The notes under the pieces are model-generated. The model had not been told where the DNA came from and made no database searches. It worked only from the letters and a program-made list of their open reading frames with translations. DNA of 64,000 bases from Blumeriella jaapii (Eukaryota; Ascomycota; Leotiomycetes; Helotiales; Drepanopezizaceae). The stretch is from assembly GCA_009599575.1 (NCBI GenBank), contig VWND01000013.1:558001-622000 (forward strand), in the 5' to 3' direction. Positions 48,027 to 60,972 of this stretch are shown piece by piece (position 1 is the stretch's first letter; each line of letters begins with the position of its first letter). A program made the translations under genes and the position numbers.

Positions 48027-49618
48027 GCCGTCGGTGCCTTCACAGCATTGCTCTCGTCGTCATGACGGGGAGGGGCGTCTTGGTCACTGGAATGCGCCGC
48101 GTCTGAATGGAGAGGGTCGGGATGCTCGACGCGCGCGCGGAGGGTTGACTTCTGTGGTTGCTGTGGTCCTTGGGTTTGGGTTCTTGGGTCTAGAGCGAGG
48201 TGAAGGGTGAAGGGTGCAGTATGAAGGGTGAAGTGGTGCCGGCGGCGCTGATAATAGGCTGATCTGGTGCTGGGCCAGTCCCCAACTCGCGTTCTCCGTT
48301 CTCCGTTCTCCGTGTCGAGCGCTGGGTGCCACGAAGACGAGAGAGAGGCCTTTGCTCGGACGTGATGTGAGGTGATGTGAGGTGATGCCTTCGGTGCGCG
48401 TGCGAGGAAGCGCTGGCTCGTCCTGGGGCGCTGGTTCCTCGCGCACATGGAGACGAGGCACATTTCCCCCACCACATCCAGACGCAGCGGCCGACACTGG
48501 GACGGCGTCCGTTGCTCGATGCTGGGACCAGTACAGTACATGTCCTCTATGTACAGTATAGTATGTACGGTTTTTCTTGACGCCGGTCGGTGTTGACGGT
48601 GAAACATGCCAACACGAAGCCCATAGTACTGTACTGTGCAGACCAGCCACCCACGCCGTCCCGTCGTATCGACACGAGAGCCTCATTGCATTCGGGCTAC
48701 TCAGTATCACACCCCCCGGCGCACGTCGGGTCAATTTCCTCATTACAGTACCGGACGATGTGCGGGCGTCGAGCTCGCATGCGTCAACAGATACACACAG
48801 TACACGTCCCTCAAATCAAAACCAATTCCGGGCGGAGAGGAGGACCAAGAACAGGGTGGGAAGAGGAGGAAAACCCGAAAGCACGCTCAATCAGAAGCTG
48901 GAGGCCGCTTCAGCAGATGTGATGGGCCTCTGGCAACAGAATCGTCATGCTTGCGATCTGGCGAATCGAATCTCAGCTCCCCCAGGGAGCTCATATAAAT
49001 CTTCTCCCGTACTGCACATACATACTGTACAGGACATACTGTATCTGCACAGTAAAGCACCAGCGGCCCGGAGAATTTCTTCCCCAGCACACGTTGAAAG
49101 TGACCCCAAGCCCGAAGACTCTCGAGCTGATTTGCGTCGGCTCCTTGGCGCGACCGCGACCGTTGGTGAGGGCAAACGTTCTACGGTACTGTACATAGAG
49201 TACGGTGCAGGAGGAGGAGGACCAGAAGACATGTCTCACGCGAACAGGATCGGTTTCAGCGAGCACGTGGAGACTACAGCTCTCGGAACGCACCTCGCTC
49301 TGCTCGAATGCCATGCCAGGGAGAGCCTACAGTACCAATCCGACATCGTCTGAACAAGTATTGAAGGCGAGAAGAGGAAAGGTGGAAACAACCAAGAGCA
49401 CCAGTCTGCTTGATGTTGGGGTGTGATTGAAAGCAAATCGCATGAAATGCCAAAGCACAAGAGATGACACCCAGCCTGAAGAAGAGAAGTCTTGATTTAT
49501 ATCTAGCAATCTATAGCAATTTGCACCCGTCCAGCCAAGTCACGGTCTAGGTCAGGCGCTCTCTGCGACACCGACTTCACACTGTGGACGGCTGCTGGGC
49601 GTGAGAAGTGGTCTGAGC
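48027..49618. other. intergenic with repeats and palindromes
   Basis: About 1.6 kb. Contains CTCCGTT (48295-48318) and GTGATGTGAG (48357-48385) short tandem repeats and many TACAGTAC/TACTGTAC palindromes (48530-48570, 48620-48645, 49005-49045, 49185-49205). A 258-codon frame at 48577-49353 is not supported as a gene. Confidence 0.5.
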
Positions 49619-51579
<1,961 letters not shown>

Positions 51580-51924
51580 TTTGGATAGCGGGGTGAAGAG
51601 GCGCACAACGTGATGGGCCAGCGGTGCCAACAATGGAGGGATCGTGGAGTCGCGAAGCAGAATGCGTCGGCGGGATCAGGCCAGATGCGAGCGATGGCGG
51701 AGGGGAGAGAAGCAGCGTGGGCGAGAGAAAGAAAACGAAGGGTTGGGGCAGTCGAGTTTCAATGGTAGTTTCTATGTACTGTATGCCCAGTACATACAGT
51801 ATTTACAATAGTAGCACCGTGCAGTACAGTAGTCAAGTTACATATATATGTACCATACTGTACCCTACAGGAGGATATTGGTACATTACAGTACAGTACC
51901 GTACAGCACCGTCGCCGCGGGAGA

Positions 51925-51934
51925 ATCACGTGAT
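51925..51934. promoter_or_regulatory. ATCACGTGAT palindromic E-box
   Basis: A perfect 10-base palindrome with a CACGTG core, about 350 bases upstream of the ugmA start. It fits a Cbf1-type bHLH site. Similar cores occur at 19833, 27058, 27092 and 55774. Confidence 0.35.
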
Positions 51935-52263
51935 CGGTATCCCGGATTAATCCCGGCCGGCTGCAGGTGAGCGGCAAAAAAAGGGGTCGACCGCCGAAGT
52001 CGAAGGGCGGCAGCACTTGCTTTTCCCCGACCTTTCGAGGCAATCGACTCGAAGTGCATGTGCATTCGGCAAAAAGGGGTGCATAGTCTGGTTTGATGTT
52101 GAGGTTGCGCGTTGTGAGGTTGTGAGCGTTCTGCAGCTTCCCATTCCGAAATTTGGTGCTCACATGCTGTGCCGTGCCGTGCTGAGTGTCAAGGACTGCT
52201 GAACGGTGTGTAAGTACTACGGTATAGTACTGTACAGTACTGTACAGTAGCATCCCGTTACGG

Positions 52264-52775
52264 TCGAGAGAAGAGGTTGTACGGAATTCGCCAAGTCGGA
52301 CCAGTGGAGGTGGAAAGCTGTGGAGTACCGTACCGGACAGTATGTACCGTGTATGTGTGCAGAAAAAAAGGAATACAGGAGCTGGATTTCGCACTCTGCA
52401 GTACATGCGTATTTGTGTTTATATTTACATAATTCAAGGTGGAAAGACATAGAATACCGTACAGTACAGCAGTACGTGCAGCAACAAGTCATCGGTCCTC
52501 GAGCTGTATTTTATTTTGTACAGTACATGCGTGTATATAAAAAATAACCGATAGTACAATACAGTACATGTGTGCAGAAAGAAGTATGTGTCGTACAATG
52601 TTGGATTTCACACTGTGCAGTACATGCGTACTTGTACACAGTATATATTTATATAAATTATACTTTGCCGAGAAAAGGTTATACGGGATTCGCCAAGTCG
52701 GACAAGGTGGAAAGTTGGGGAATACCGTACCATACAGGATAGTAAGGGACATGTGTGCAGAAAAAGTGTGTAGAT
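52264..52775. repeat. diverged repeated module in ugmA-ugtA intergenic DNA
   Basis: Blocks recur in shuffled order: ttcgccaagtcgga followed by aggtggaaag and taccgtacc (52281-52338 and 52689-52733); tgtgtgcagaaa followed by ttggattt-cact-tgcagtacatgcgta (52354-52412, 52569-52631 and, in part, 52752-52763). The copies share clear identity but differ by many substitutions and gaps. Confidence 0.7.
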
Positions 52776-53040
52776 ATAAATACACGTATCAACACATACC
52801 TGTAAGTATATGTAAGCAAATGTATAAAGCATGTATACACATATGTGCAAGTACATGTAAGCATCTGTATTATACATGTATAAATAAATGTGTAAAAACT
52901 TGTATCAACATATGTACAGCATATACTGTACTTTACATACGGTATAAAGCTCGGTAAGAATTACTGTATTGTGTGGTACTGTACAGGACAGTACTGTCTG
53001 TACTGTATGTACACTCGGCATCTGCAGGGATTCAACATAC

Positions 53041-53064
53041 TGTCCTGTCCTGTCCTGTCCTGTG
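53041..53064. repeat. TGTCC pentamer run
   Basis: About five units of tgtcc in tandem, within the intergenic region upstream of the transporter gene. Confidence 0.85.
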
Positions 53065-53476
53065 CTGTTCGGAGCGGCGTCGGCGAATGGCTGACGGAAC
53101 TGATGCCCCTGGAAGGGAAGGCGGCCGCCCGCCAGATCCAGAGAGATCGGCCACCGACCCTGGCCCTTTATCGTCGTGCGACTACTGTACCGTACCGTAC
53201 CGTACTGTACAGCACTGTACTCTACATCGCCAACGCTTCCAATTGTTCTTCTGCTCTCCCCCTCTCCTCTTCACGCCTCTCCTCTCCCGTCGTCCTCGTT
53301 CGCCCCCGACCCTCGACGACGTCCATCTACTCAATACCCCTCTGGTCGCTGTTGTTGATCCCGTCTGGACCTCCTCTGCGGATCTTTCTTTACATCTTCG
53401 CCACCTCACCTTGCCATTCTGCCGGTCCCTCAGACCAATTCCCCCCCCCCAAAGAGATAACAATACCGACGCAAAC

Positions 53477-54903
53477 ATGAGTGACGAGAAGGTCCGTGTA
53501 TCGGGCGAGGTCTCCAGAGGAGCAGCTTCCCCTGTCCTGCCGACCGTCAACCCAGAGGCAGAAAAGGCGCAAGCGCCGACATCGAGCGGCATCCATCCGG
53601 CTTTCTACGTCGCGTCAGTCCTTCTTCCACTTGCAGCTCGTCGAGCTCCTAGGGAAAAGCCGCTGACCCGAGCATTGCAGAGTCTGGATTGGTCTATCCT
53701 CCAGTGTCATCCTCTTCAACAAGTGGATCCTTTCCACCTTGGGCTTTCGTACGTGGAAGGCATGGCTAGCTCAGGAAGCCCGGAAGCTGACCGTCCCCAG
53801 ACTATCCTATTCTCCTCACATCATGGCACTTGATCTTCGCGACGGTCATGACCCAGGTCATGGCACGCACCACAAAGCTCTTGGACGGACGGAAGACGGT
53901 GAAGATGACCGGGCGGGTATACTTGCGGGCCATTGTCCCTATCGGAGTCTTTTTCAGTCTGAGCTTGATCTGCGGCAACTTGACATATTTGTACTTGAGC
54001 GTCTCGTTCATCCAAATGCTCAAGGTACGCTGCAGGAATCCTCCGGGGACCCCGTTGAGATCTAATCTTTCTGCAGGCCTTTACCCCGGTGGCCGTGCTC
54101 ATCGCTGGCTGGGTTCTGCAAATCGATGCCGTCGACTTGAAGAAGCTTGGCAACGTCTCGATGATCGTCATCGGTGTCGCCCTGGCCTCGTTCGGAGAGA
54201 TTGACTTCGTCCTTACCGGCTTCTTGTATCAGGTGGGAGGAATCGCCTTCGAGGCTGTCCGAATCTGCCTGGTACAACGGCTGCTCAACGGCGCCGAGTT
54301 CAAGATGGATCCTTTGGTGTCCCTGTACTACTTCGCGCCCGTTTGCGCCTTCATGAACTTCACCGTCGCCCTCATCTGGGAGGTTCCCCTGGTTCAGATG
54401 TCCGAGGTCTACGCGGTTGGACTATGGACCTTCTTCGCCAACGCGTGCTGCGCATTTTTCTTGAACATGTCGGTTGTGTTCTTGGTATGTACTCTCACGC
54501 TCGTCTTGTACACAGTGCTAACGAGGAACGCCAGATTGGCAAAACCTCCGGCCTCGTCCTCACTCTCTGCGGTGTGCTCAAGGATATCCTCCTTGTCGCG
54601 GCTTCCATGCTCATTTGGGGTACCAAGATCTCTGGCCTCCAAGCCTTCGGATACACCATCGCTCTCTGCGGTATGGTTTACTACAAGCTGGGTCAGAAGG
54701 AGTTGAAGCCCTTCATCGCAGAGGGAACGCGCAGGTGGGCCGAGTTCGGCGCTAACAAGCCGGTCCTCCGCAAGCTCGTCATCTTCATCATCTTCATCAT
54801 CACCTTCTTTGTCCTCCTCGGTGGCCTCGCCCCGACGTATGCCCCCGAGTACGACCCAAAGAACGTGCTCGCAGCAGCGAAGAATTCGCTCGGCACCTCC
54901 TAG
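53477..54903 (+). CDS. ugtA: UDP-galactofuranose transporter-like, TPT/DMT family
   Basis: Five exons: 53477-53613, 53681-53748, 53801-54024, 54077-54484, 54535-54903, giving 401 aa with about ten membrane helices. Splicing restores AVWIGLSSSVILFNKWILSTLGFHYPILLTSWHL, the usual start of triose-phosphate-translocator-type nucleotide-sugar carriers (older name DUF250). Later features include YLYLSVSFIQMLKAFTPVAVL and IGKTSGLVLTLCGVLKDILLV. In aspergilli the UDP-galactofuranose carrier gene (ugtA/glfB) lies next to the mutase gene, and here too it is the divergent neighbour of ugmA. It should carry UDP-galactofuranose into the Golgi lumen in exchange for UMP. The substrate is inferred from family and neighbour, not from a diagnostic residue. 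Confidence 0.85.
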
Positions 54904-55958
54904 GTACCTGGATCAAGTCTGGCCTACGCAGACCACGCACCTTTTCAGATCTGCGCCAAGGAAAGGATTGGAGAATTCTACCGTTTGTACTCACCGCGAT
55001 GATAAGATGAACTTTCAAAGGAACCAGGAACGGACAACGCGGTCGGGTCGCCTCAAGACCGGCCCAAGATCAGCGCTTGATTCCCCGACCCTCTGTTTCC
55101 AAGTACATAATTCAAGTTTCTGTTTCTATGTCCAGTAATTGCTATTAATTCCCTCGGTCTCTTGGTTTCTAGCACGCTGCGCACTCGAGAGAGTTGAGAA
55201 AAATGGGCTCAAAATCGTTGATCTGATACAAGCTAGCGTAGAGGATCAGGAATGGGATGCAAGGGCTTGCATGTACGGTGTAAAACTAGACAGAGGGTCC
55301 CTTGAAGGGAATCAAGGCTACAATCATTGCTTGTGTGCTTGCTTGCTTGGCTTTGATCCAGAAGAGCTTCAAGAGTTAGATAATGAACAAAATGACGAAC
55401 GCCGGATCATAGGTGCACTCTCCTTGGTGGCAGGTAATCCACACTTCCTTGAAGTCGAAGCGCTCTATGCTGTACTGAAACTACATCACCGCGAAGACAG
55501 TGCATCTCCGGCCATAAGGTGATGGGAATTGCTATCCGTTTTCTGCGTGTGTTGACTGCGAGTGCCGTGGCATTTTAGGGTATTGCCTGAGGGAAAATGG
55601 GCCAAAAAAGCTTTTGGGCATCGCTACAGAACAATAACCTTATGACCTGATAGTCCAGGTGCAAGCTTCCTATAGTGCTTTGCTCCATCTCCCGATATTG
55701 CACTGTACAGAATATATAGTACGGTACAACAACCATGGGGTTCCTTTCTCCGGGGTAACAAGGCTGACGAATCTCACGTGATACGGCGCCTAACTGGAAA
55801 CAGAGCTAGCGCGACGCGGTCCGATAAGTGCTCCAGCCCGAATACAAAACCTCGTCTGACCTCGACCCTTCGTGATCATTCACCAACGATTGCACTTGCA
55901 CTTCACCTCGTTATACCAATGCAACCGCGACTCATCGCAACACCGTTGGACTGCAATC
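54904..55958. other. intergenic, no supported gene
   Basis: About 1.05 kb. A 127-codon frame (55139-55522) has an even, protein-like composition but no recognised pattern, so I leave it uncalled. Near 55690-55722 lie TACAGAATATATAGTACGGTAC-like palindromic bases, and a TCACGTGAT box at 55774-55782 is about 180 bases before the next start. Confidence 0.4.
55774..55782 (+). promoter_or_regulatory. TCACGTGAT E-box upstream of 1,253-aa gene
   Basis: CACGTG core with Cbf1-type flanks, about 177 bases upstream of the start codon at 55959. Function inferred only. Confidence 0.3.
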
Positions 55959-58900
55959 ATGGTCAACAACGTCAAGCCGAAGCGTGGCCCAAAAGCCGCT
56001 CAAGCCGCAGCCAAAGCTGCGACAGCGGCGCCCGCAACAGGCACACGTCGCACCCGAAATAACCCCAGCAACAGTCCTCTACAATTCCACGACAACCCGG
56101 AGCAGAAGACTCGCAAGCCTGCGAACAAAGGCAAGGCAAAGGGAAAGGCCAAGGCTGAAGTCGAAGTCGCAGTCGCAGTCCACGATGCTCCGTCGCCATC
56201 TCCATCAGCTTCAGGCTCAGCTTCAGGCTCATTCTCCTCGAGGTCTTCTACTCACCAAGGTGTTGACCAAACCAAGCAACCCTCCCCATACATCACCGCG
56301 CCGCCCGATACCGCTACGACACCTCAGTCCACGACCCTCAATCCACCTTCCCACTCGAGATCTACTACACACCAAGCTCTTGATCAAACCGAGCAGAGAT
56401 ATCCACAGCTCACCTCGTCGCGAGTGACCGTTGCAACCCCCCAGCATGCGACCTCGACACCATCAGGCCCTTCTACTCACCAAGGTGCTGGAGCCCTGAT
56501 CAAACTCTCTTCTTCTCTCCCTCCCCCAACACAAGTCAATGCGACTCCCAGAGCTGCAGCGTCGGCTTTGTTCACACCATCGGGTCCCTCTACTCACCAA
56601 GGTGCTGGAACCCCAATCGAATCCTCTTCTTCTCTTAGTACACCAACACGATTTGCGAGTTTCAAATCTGCGGTGTCAAATTTCTTCACGCCATCGGCCT
56701 CTTCTACGCGTCAAGGTGATGACGCGTCCACCCTGTCGCCATCTCAACACTTCCTGCCACGATCTAATGTTGCGACACCTTCCCGCGCAGCTCAAGATTC
56801 TCCGCTTGCTCCCGCAACCTCCTCCACTCAGCGAGGCTTCGGATATCGAACCTCAACAAAGCGCCGTGCCGAAGACTCTAATCTCTCGGATGCAGATCAA
56901 GAGGATGCAGAACGCCCAGCCAAGAGAATGCGTGGCCAGGCATCGGCTAGGGGACAGTCCACGCCACCACAAGAGTCACGGCCGATTATCCATAATCTGA
57001 AGAAGAAACAAGAGAGCAATGCCAAGAGGGCTACTGGCGACTACAGGTCACAGATGTCTCGTCCTTCCGAGCATATTCGCTACCACAAAACCGTTGACGA
57101 CTCTATACAATTCTCTGACGATGATCTTGAGGATGCTACCTTGCAAAAGCCTCAACTATCCAGACAGGAGGCCTACTCATTCGGCCAGGAGGCTAAGAAG
57201 GCTGCGACTTATATCGGAGAGGTCCACAACTTTGTCAAGGGCAAGCCGACTCGCCTCATGCACCAGCGAGATGTTGAGAAGAAAGTTCGGGATGCTGAGG
57301 AGAGAGTCCGTGCGACAGTCCAACAAGAGGTACAGTGACCGTACGCTACACAACCTGCTCGCCCTGCTAACGTTACCCTAGACAATCCGCGAGCAAAGCC
57401 GCATAGCTGACTGGAGAGTCCGAGAAAAAGTCCAAGAGGTACCGTGACTTGTACGCTACACAACCTGCATGCCCTGCTAACGTTGCCTTAGACAATCCGC
57501 GAGCAACAGCGCATAGCTTCGCACAATAGTATGACCCTTCCTCCATCTCTTTTGGGTCGCATCCTTCTTTGGAACGGGAATGGAAGAGACCAAGCCTTCC
57601 GGATTACCCGACTCTTCGAAGTCACGAATGAAAACCAAAGAGCCTGCCTAGAAGTACTCCTAACCATGCCCTTAGATCAACTGCCTGCTTCGGGTAAACT
57701 CAGAGCCATGTTCAGAGAAGAGGCACGCTCTTCTGGCAACGGCCGCTCCATGAGTTCCCTGGCACCAGATCATCCATCCACTCCTCCTCCCCCTTCCGAT
57801 TCTTCTTCCCCCGCTTCTTCACCTTCTTCTCCGGCGGCATCCCTTCAGGGGCCAAGCGTCCCGGGTTTCGGATCCAGCACCTTCGCTGTCCCTGACTATA
57901 CCGACAGCAGCGATAGCTCAATGTCGGAGACCGATATGGCCACCCCACACCGCGGCGACCTCTCTGTGCCACCAGGCAACGGAGATCCCCCGTTGTCAGA
58001 GCACGGGGATGATGGTTTCTCCACGTCAGACTCTGAGAATGAAAGAGAAGTTCCCACGTTTACTGCACCCCTTGCTGCGCCCCCTGCTCTTGCTGTTCCT
58101 CAATCCCCACAAGGTGTCCGCCCGGCTGGTTGGACATCGAGCGCGAAAAGTCTTTTCGCGAGCCCCCTCAAGCTGTTTGGCAAAATCGCGCAGTCATTTG
58201 CTAGCCCTGTTACTGATGCACAGACATCCAAATTCACATTCAGCCAGCCGAGCAATCTGTCGCCGCTCACATCGACACCTGCACCAGGCAGCCGTCGACG
58301 CAAGGGTAAGGGAAAGCATACCAGCGAGAAACGCTTAACAAAACCCCAGCCCGCTGGCCAAACATCCAAGATGCCCGTCCCAAGCCGAATCGACCCTGAA
58401 ATCGACTACTCCTCTGTCCTGTCCGAAGTAGAATTGATCGAATATCAGAGACAGTCAGCAATTGAATGGCAGAAGACGCACAAGGTTCAGCATCGCGAGG
58501 CCAAAGAGCAGGAAGTTCACGAGCAAGGTGACCTTCCTCACAAGCCCGCCTCAAACTCCTTCAAGTCTCCCGAGTATCCTGCAGAGGACGACAGTCCCGA
58601 CGCCCTGGCCTACGATGAGGCAGAGTTCCAAGAACAAGTTATCGACGGTCTTCTTCACGTCGGAGAACTAGGACCCAACAGTAAACTCACCGCTTCTCCT
58701 AAGTTTGCTGAGGCTGTTGATTCTTCCAATTTCCTACTACACCTAGCAACAATATCTTTGGCACCAGCTACATAGAGGACCTGGAGAATAGTCCGTTCCC
58801 CAACTACAAAACCCCTCTGTACGCTGCGACTCCTCGAGATGTTGAGATGACCGAAGCCCCGCTCAGTATGCGAGATCCGAGCTTCCAGATTCCTGAGATG

Positions 58901-59869
58901 GACAATCGAGCAAACCTCCACTATCAGTCGTCCGAGTTGGCGTTGACTGGGGTAGCCGATCCCAAACGAGTACAGGAAAAGTGGGCAGGCATCCAATGGG
59001 ATGAAGACGCCGCGCTTGACCTCTTCGGCGCGCTCTACACCAGAGCCTTGATGTTTGTCTGCCAAAACTGCGCTCGGAGAGGAGGCCAGCGGCTTTCCGA
59101 CCCGTCGTACCACTTGAAGCTCACAAATAGGTGGCTCCTGCTCGAGTGCGGCCGTCCTGACAAGTTCTGGATGGGACGCGATTTTGCCGTTCGCGAGGAC
59201 CAATCTCTGAAGAGAAAGTATTTGCTAATGAAGCTTCGTACTATCACAGAACTCGACAATGCAGACATCGCAGCTGCGTTGAATGCAAACCTTGTTCCCG
59301 GCGGAACATTTGCCCAGAACCCTTACAACGAGCGTCTTGAGAATCCGGAGCTCACCCACCTCCACGAAACATGCCCTCCTCCACCAGTTCTGCATAAGCT
59401 TCGCCGTGGCTTCGCCGAGATTCCAGAGAAGCTGGCATTGATCGCCGAACATACCGCTCACCTCGAGCCCCCATCCCGATCTAACGTCTCTTTCTCCAAG
59501 CCGAAAATCAACCTGAGAGGCTTGGTTGGTCCGGACTGGGCACGAAAGAATGACCAAAACGCGAAGGAGGAGGCCAAACGCAAGCGAGTGGATGACTTTA
59601 TGTCCTCGTTTGAGGGGAAGTGTGAGCATTGTGAAACGGATCCAATCAGAGCTCCCAGCACGCCCGCTGGTGATGGATTGAATGGCTCCGGGACTGCAAT
59701 GCCCGCCACCCCTGCGGAGGGTTCGCCGGCTGACTCCAGCACACCGACTCGACGTCCTCGGTTCTTGTCGATTATCGAATCCAGCGAACACTTGTTGAGG
59801 ACCGATGTCGAGTTCGAAGAGAAGATAGATTTCCGTTCCATGAAAGTTCGGATTGGAAAGATTGTGTAG
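55959..59869 (+). CDS. unrecognised 1,253-aa protein with internal repeats and CxxC pairs
   Basis: Modelled as four exons: 55959-57329, 57382-57438, 57492-58702, 58747-59869. I do not recognise the family. The N terminus is basic (Ala/Lys-rich, then KGKAKGKAKAE) and is followed by about six imperfect copies of an STHQG-centred unit, each 35-50 residues apart (DNA about 56245-56840). A basic patch PAKRMRG (about 56928) resembles a nuclear signal. A helical stretch with RDVEKKVRDAEERVRATVQQE leads into the 19-residue exon 2. The middle is Ser/Pro-rich. The C-terminal 330 residues look folded: KWAGIQWDEDAALDLFGALY, FVCQNCARRGG, RWLLLECGRPDKFWMGRDFAV; a second CxxC, GKCEHCETD, follows about 190 residues later. 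The last intron (58703-58746, 44 nt, donor gtttgc) is weak; a frame break is the alternative. A nuclear, possibly zinc-binding role is a guess. Confidence 0.7.
57321..57522 (+). repeat. tandem duplication of an intron-exon unit
   Basis: Two copies with a 110-base period. Each has a GT(A)C(A/C)GTGAC donor, a shared intron body gtacgctacacaacctgc...gccctgctaacgtt, and an acceptor followed by acaatccgcgagcaa. The exonic products are TIREQSRIA and TIREQQRIA. The two introns are 52 and 53 nt. Confidence 0.9.
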
Positions 59870-60055
59870 AGTATTTTTGGGAGGGAAGGGTTTTTCGTTG
59901 TATGAGGTTCCGATCGCAAAGATTGTGTAGAGTACTTTTGGGAGGGAAGGGTTTTTGGTTGTTTGAGGTTCCGATCGCAAAGATTGTGTAGAGTACTTTT
60001 GGGAGGGAAGGAGTTTTGATTGTATGAGGTTCCGATCGCAAAGATCGTCTTTTAG
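59846..60055 (+). repeat. 61-bp tandem repeat overlapping the gene's stop codon
   Basis: Three full units and part of a fourth at 59846, 59907, 59968 and 60029, exactly 61 bases apart. The first unit is the coding end itself (VRIGKIV then TAG); later ones read VPIAKIV then TAG in their own frame and lie past the stop. Copies 2 and 3 are almost identical. Confidence 0.92.
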
Positions 60056-60972
60056 AGCACTTCTGGAGAGAGGTTATGGAGTTTGCCGGTTGGTTGGAAA
60101 GACCAGTTTGGAGGGTATCTTTGGAAGAGCACGCGTGTTGAGAGAGAAGTATGATAACGGGGCCAGAAGCCCTTGTACGAAGTATGACCTGTATGAATAC
60201 CACGAACCAGAAATGAACGCTTTCGGAGTATCTATCTATCATCACCTTGGTTTTTTGCAGCTTGGCCTAGGAGTTGCTCACGCTTGCTAAACGGTGTAGG
60301 TAAGTTGCACGCAGGCCGTCGAACACTCACCTGGGTCTGGGTCTTCCCCCCCCCCCCTCGGCATCGTCATGGAACGCCAGGCGCTGCAGCGCTTCTTCGT
60401 GGCAGTCGTTTTCTGGCCCCTGATCGGGAGGCGTTTCAATCGGCCTCTGTGATCAAGATTTCCTCCCTTCCCTCCCTCCCTCTTTTAACCACCGGGGTCG
60501 AGTTTCGCGGACCGGATCAGATCAGGGAGGGAGAGAGGGAGAGACTAAGAGCCACGAGCATTTCTTTCCGATGCACAGGCTCGAGAGCGGCCGCCGGTCT
60601 CGCGGCGGATGCGTGGGGTGGGGTCTGGGTGGAAGATACTGTTCAAGTACAAGTACAAGGGAAGGGAAGGGAAGGGGTATCTCGATCGCATGCCGAGGCC
60701 CTCTCGCTGTCTTGTCTGGCATTGCGGACGGGGATCGAGCGTCGAGGCTCTGCGCAAAGATGGGATCGAGATACTATGATGATTGTGATGTAGAGGTTGA
60801 TGCTCCTCGCCACGTGTGTGATGTTCATTCTTGTACTGTACATACATAGTGTGCCTCGACGGGCCGTGCCTTGACGTACTAATATAGTAATACAACGAAC
60901 CATGCTTTCCCAAAGACTACTATAACAGAGACATCCCCCTCGACTGGCGCGGGACCGGACCTTCACCCATCA
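59870..60972. other. intergenic between convergent genes
   Basis: About 1.1 kb; begins with the 61-bp repeats. A C-run at about 60347-60357, a GGGAA run near 60655-60680 and a TACTGTACATAC palindrome near 60833. No gene supported. Confidence 0.45.

Larger units (their letters stand above)
51580..53476. other. divergent ugmA/ugtA intergenic region rich in palindromes
   Basis: About 1.9 kb without a gene. It holds the densest set of TACNGTA palindromes in the window (51778-51912, 52215-52250, 52325-52350, 52455-52475, 52965-53010, 53185-53230), a CTGTC pentamer run (53041-53064), and a diverged repeated module (see separate entry). The perfect palindrome ATCACGTGAT lies at 51925-51934. Confidence 0.6.

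Noticed and set aside
48577..49353. 258-codon frame upstream of the histidine kinase
   Set aside because: It runs through TACAGTAC palindromes and short repeats and resembles no protein.
55139..55522. 127-codon frame between the transporter and the 1,253-aa gene
   Set aside because: Looks mildly protein-like but begins at a non-ATG codon and has no known motif; could be a gene remnant.
59846..60055. Regular repeats that might suggest a CRISPR-like array
   Set aside because: Units are directly adjacent with no spacers, in a eukaryotic 3' region.
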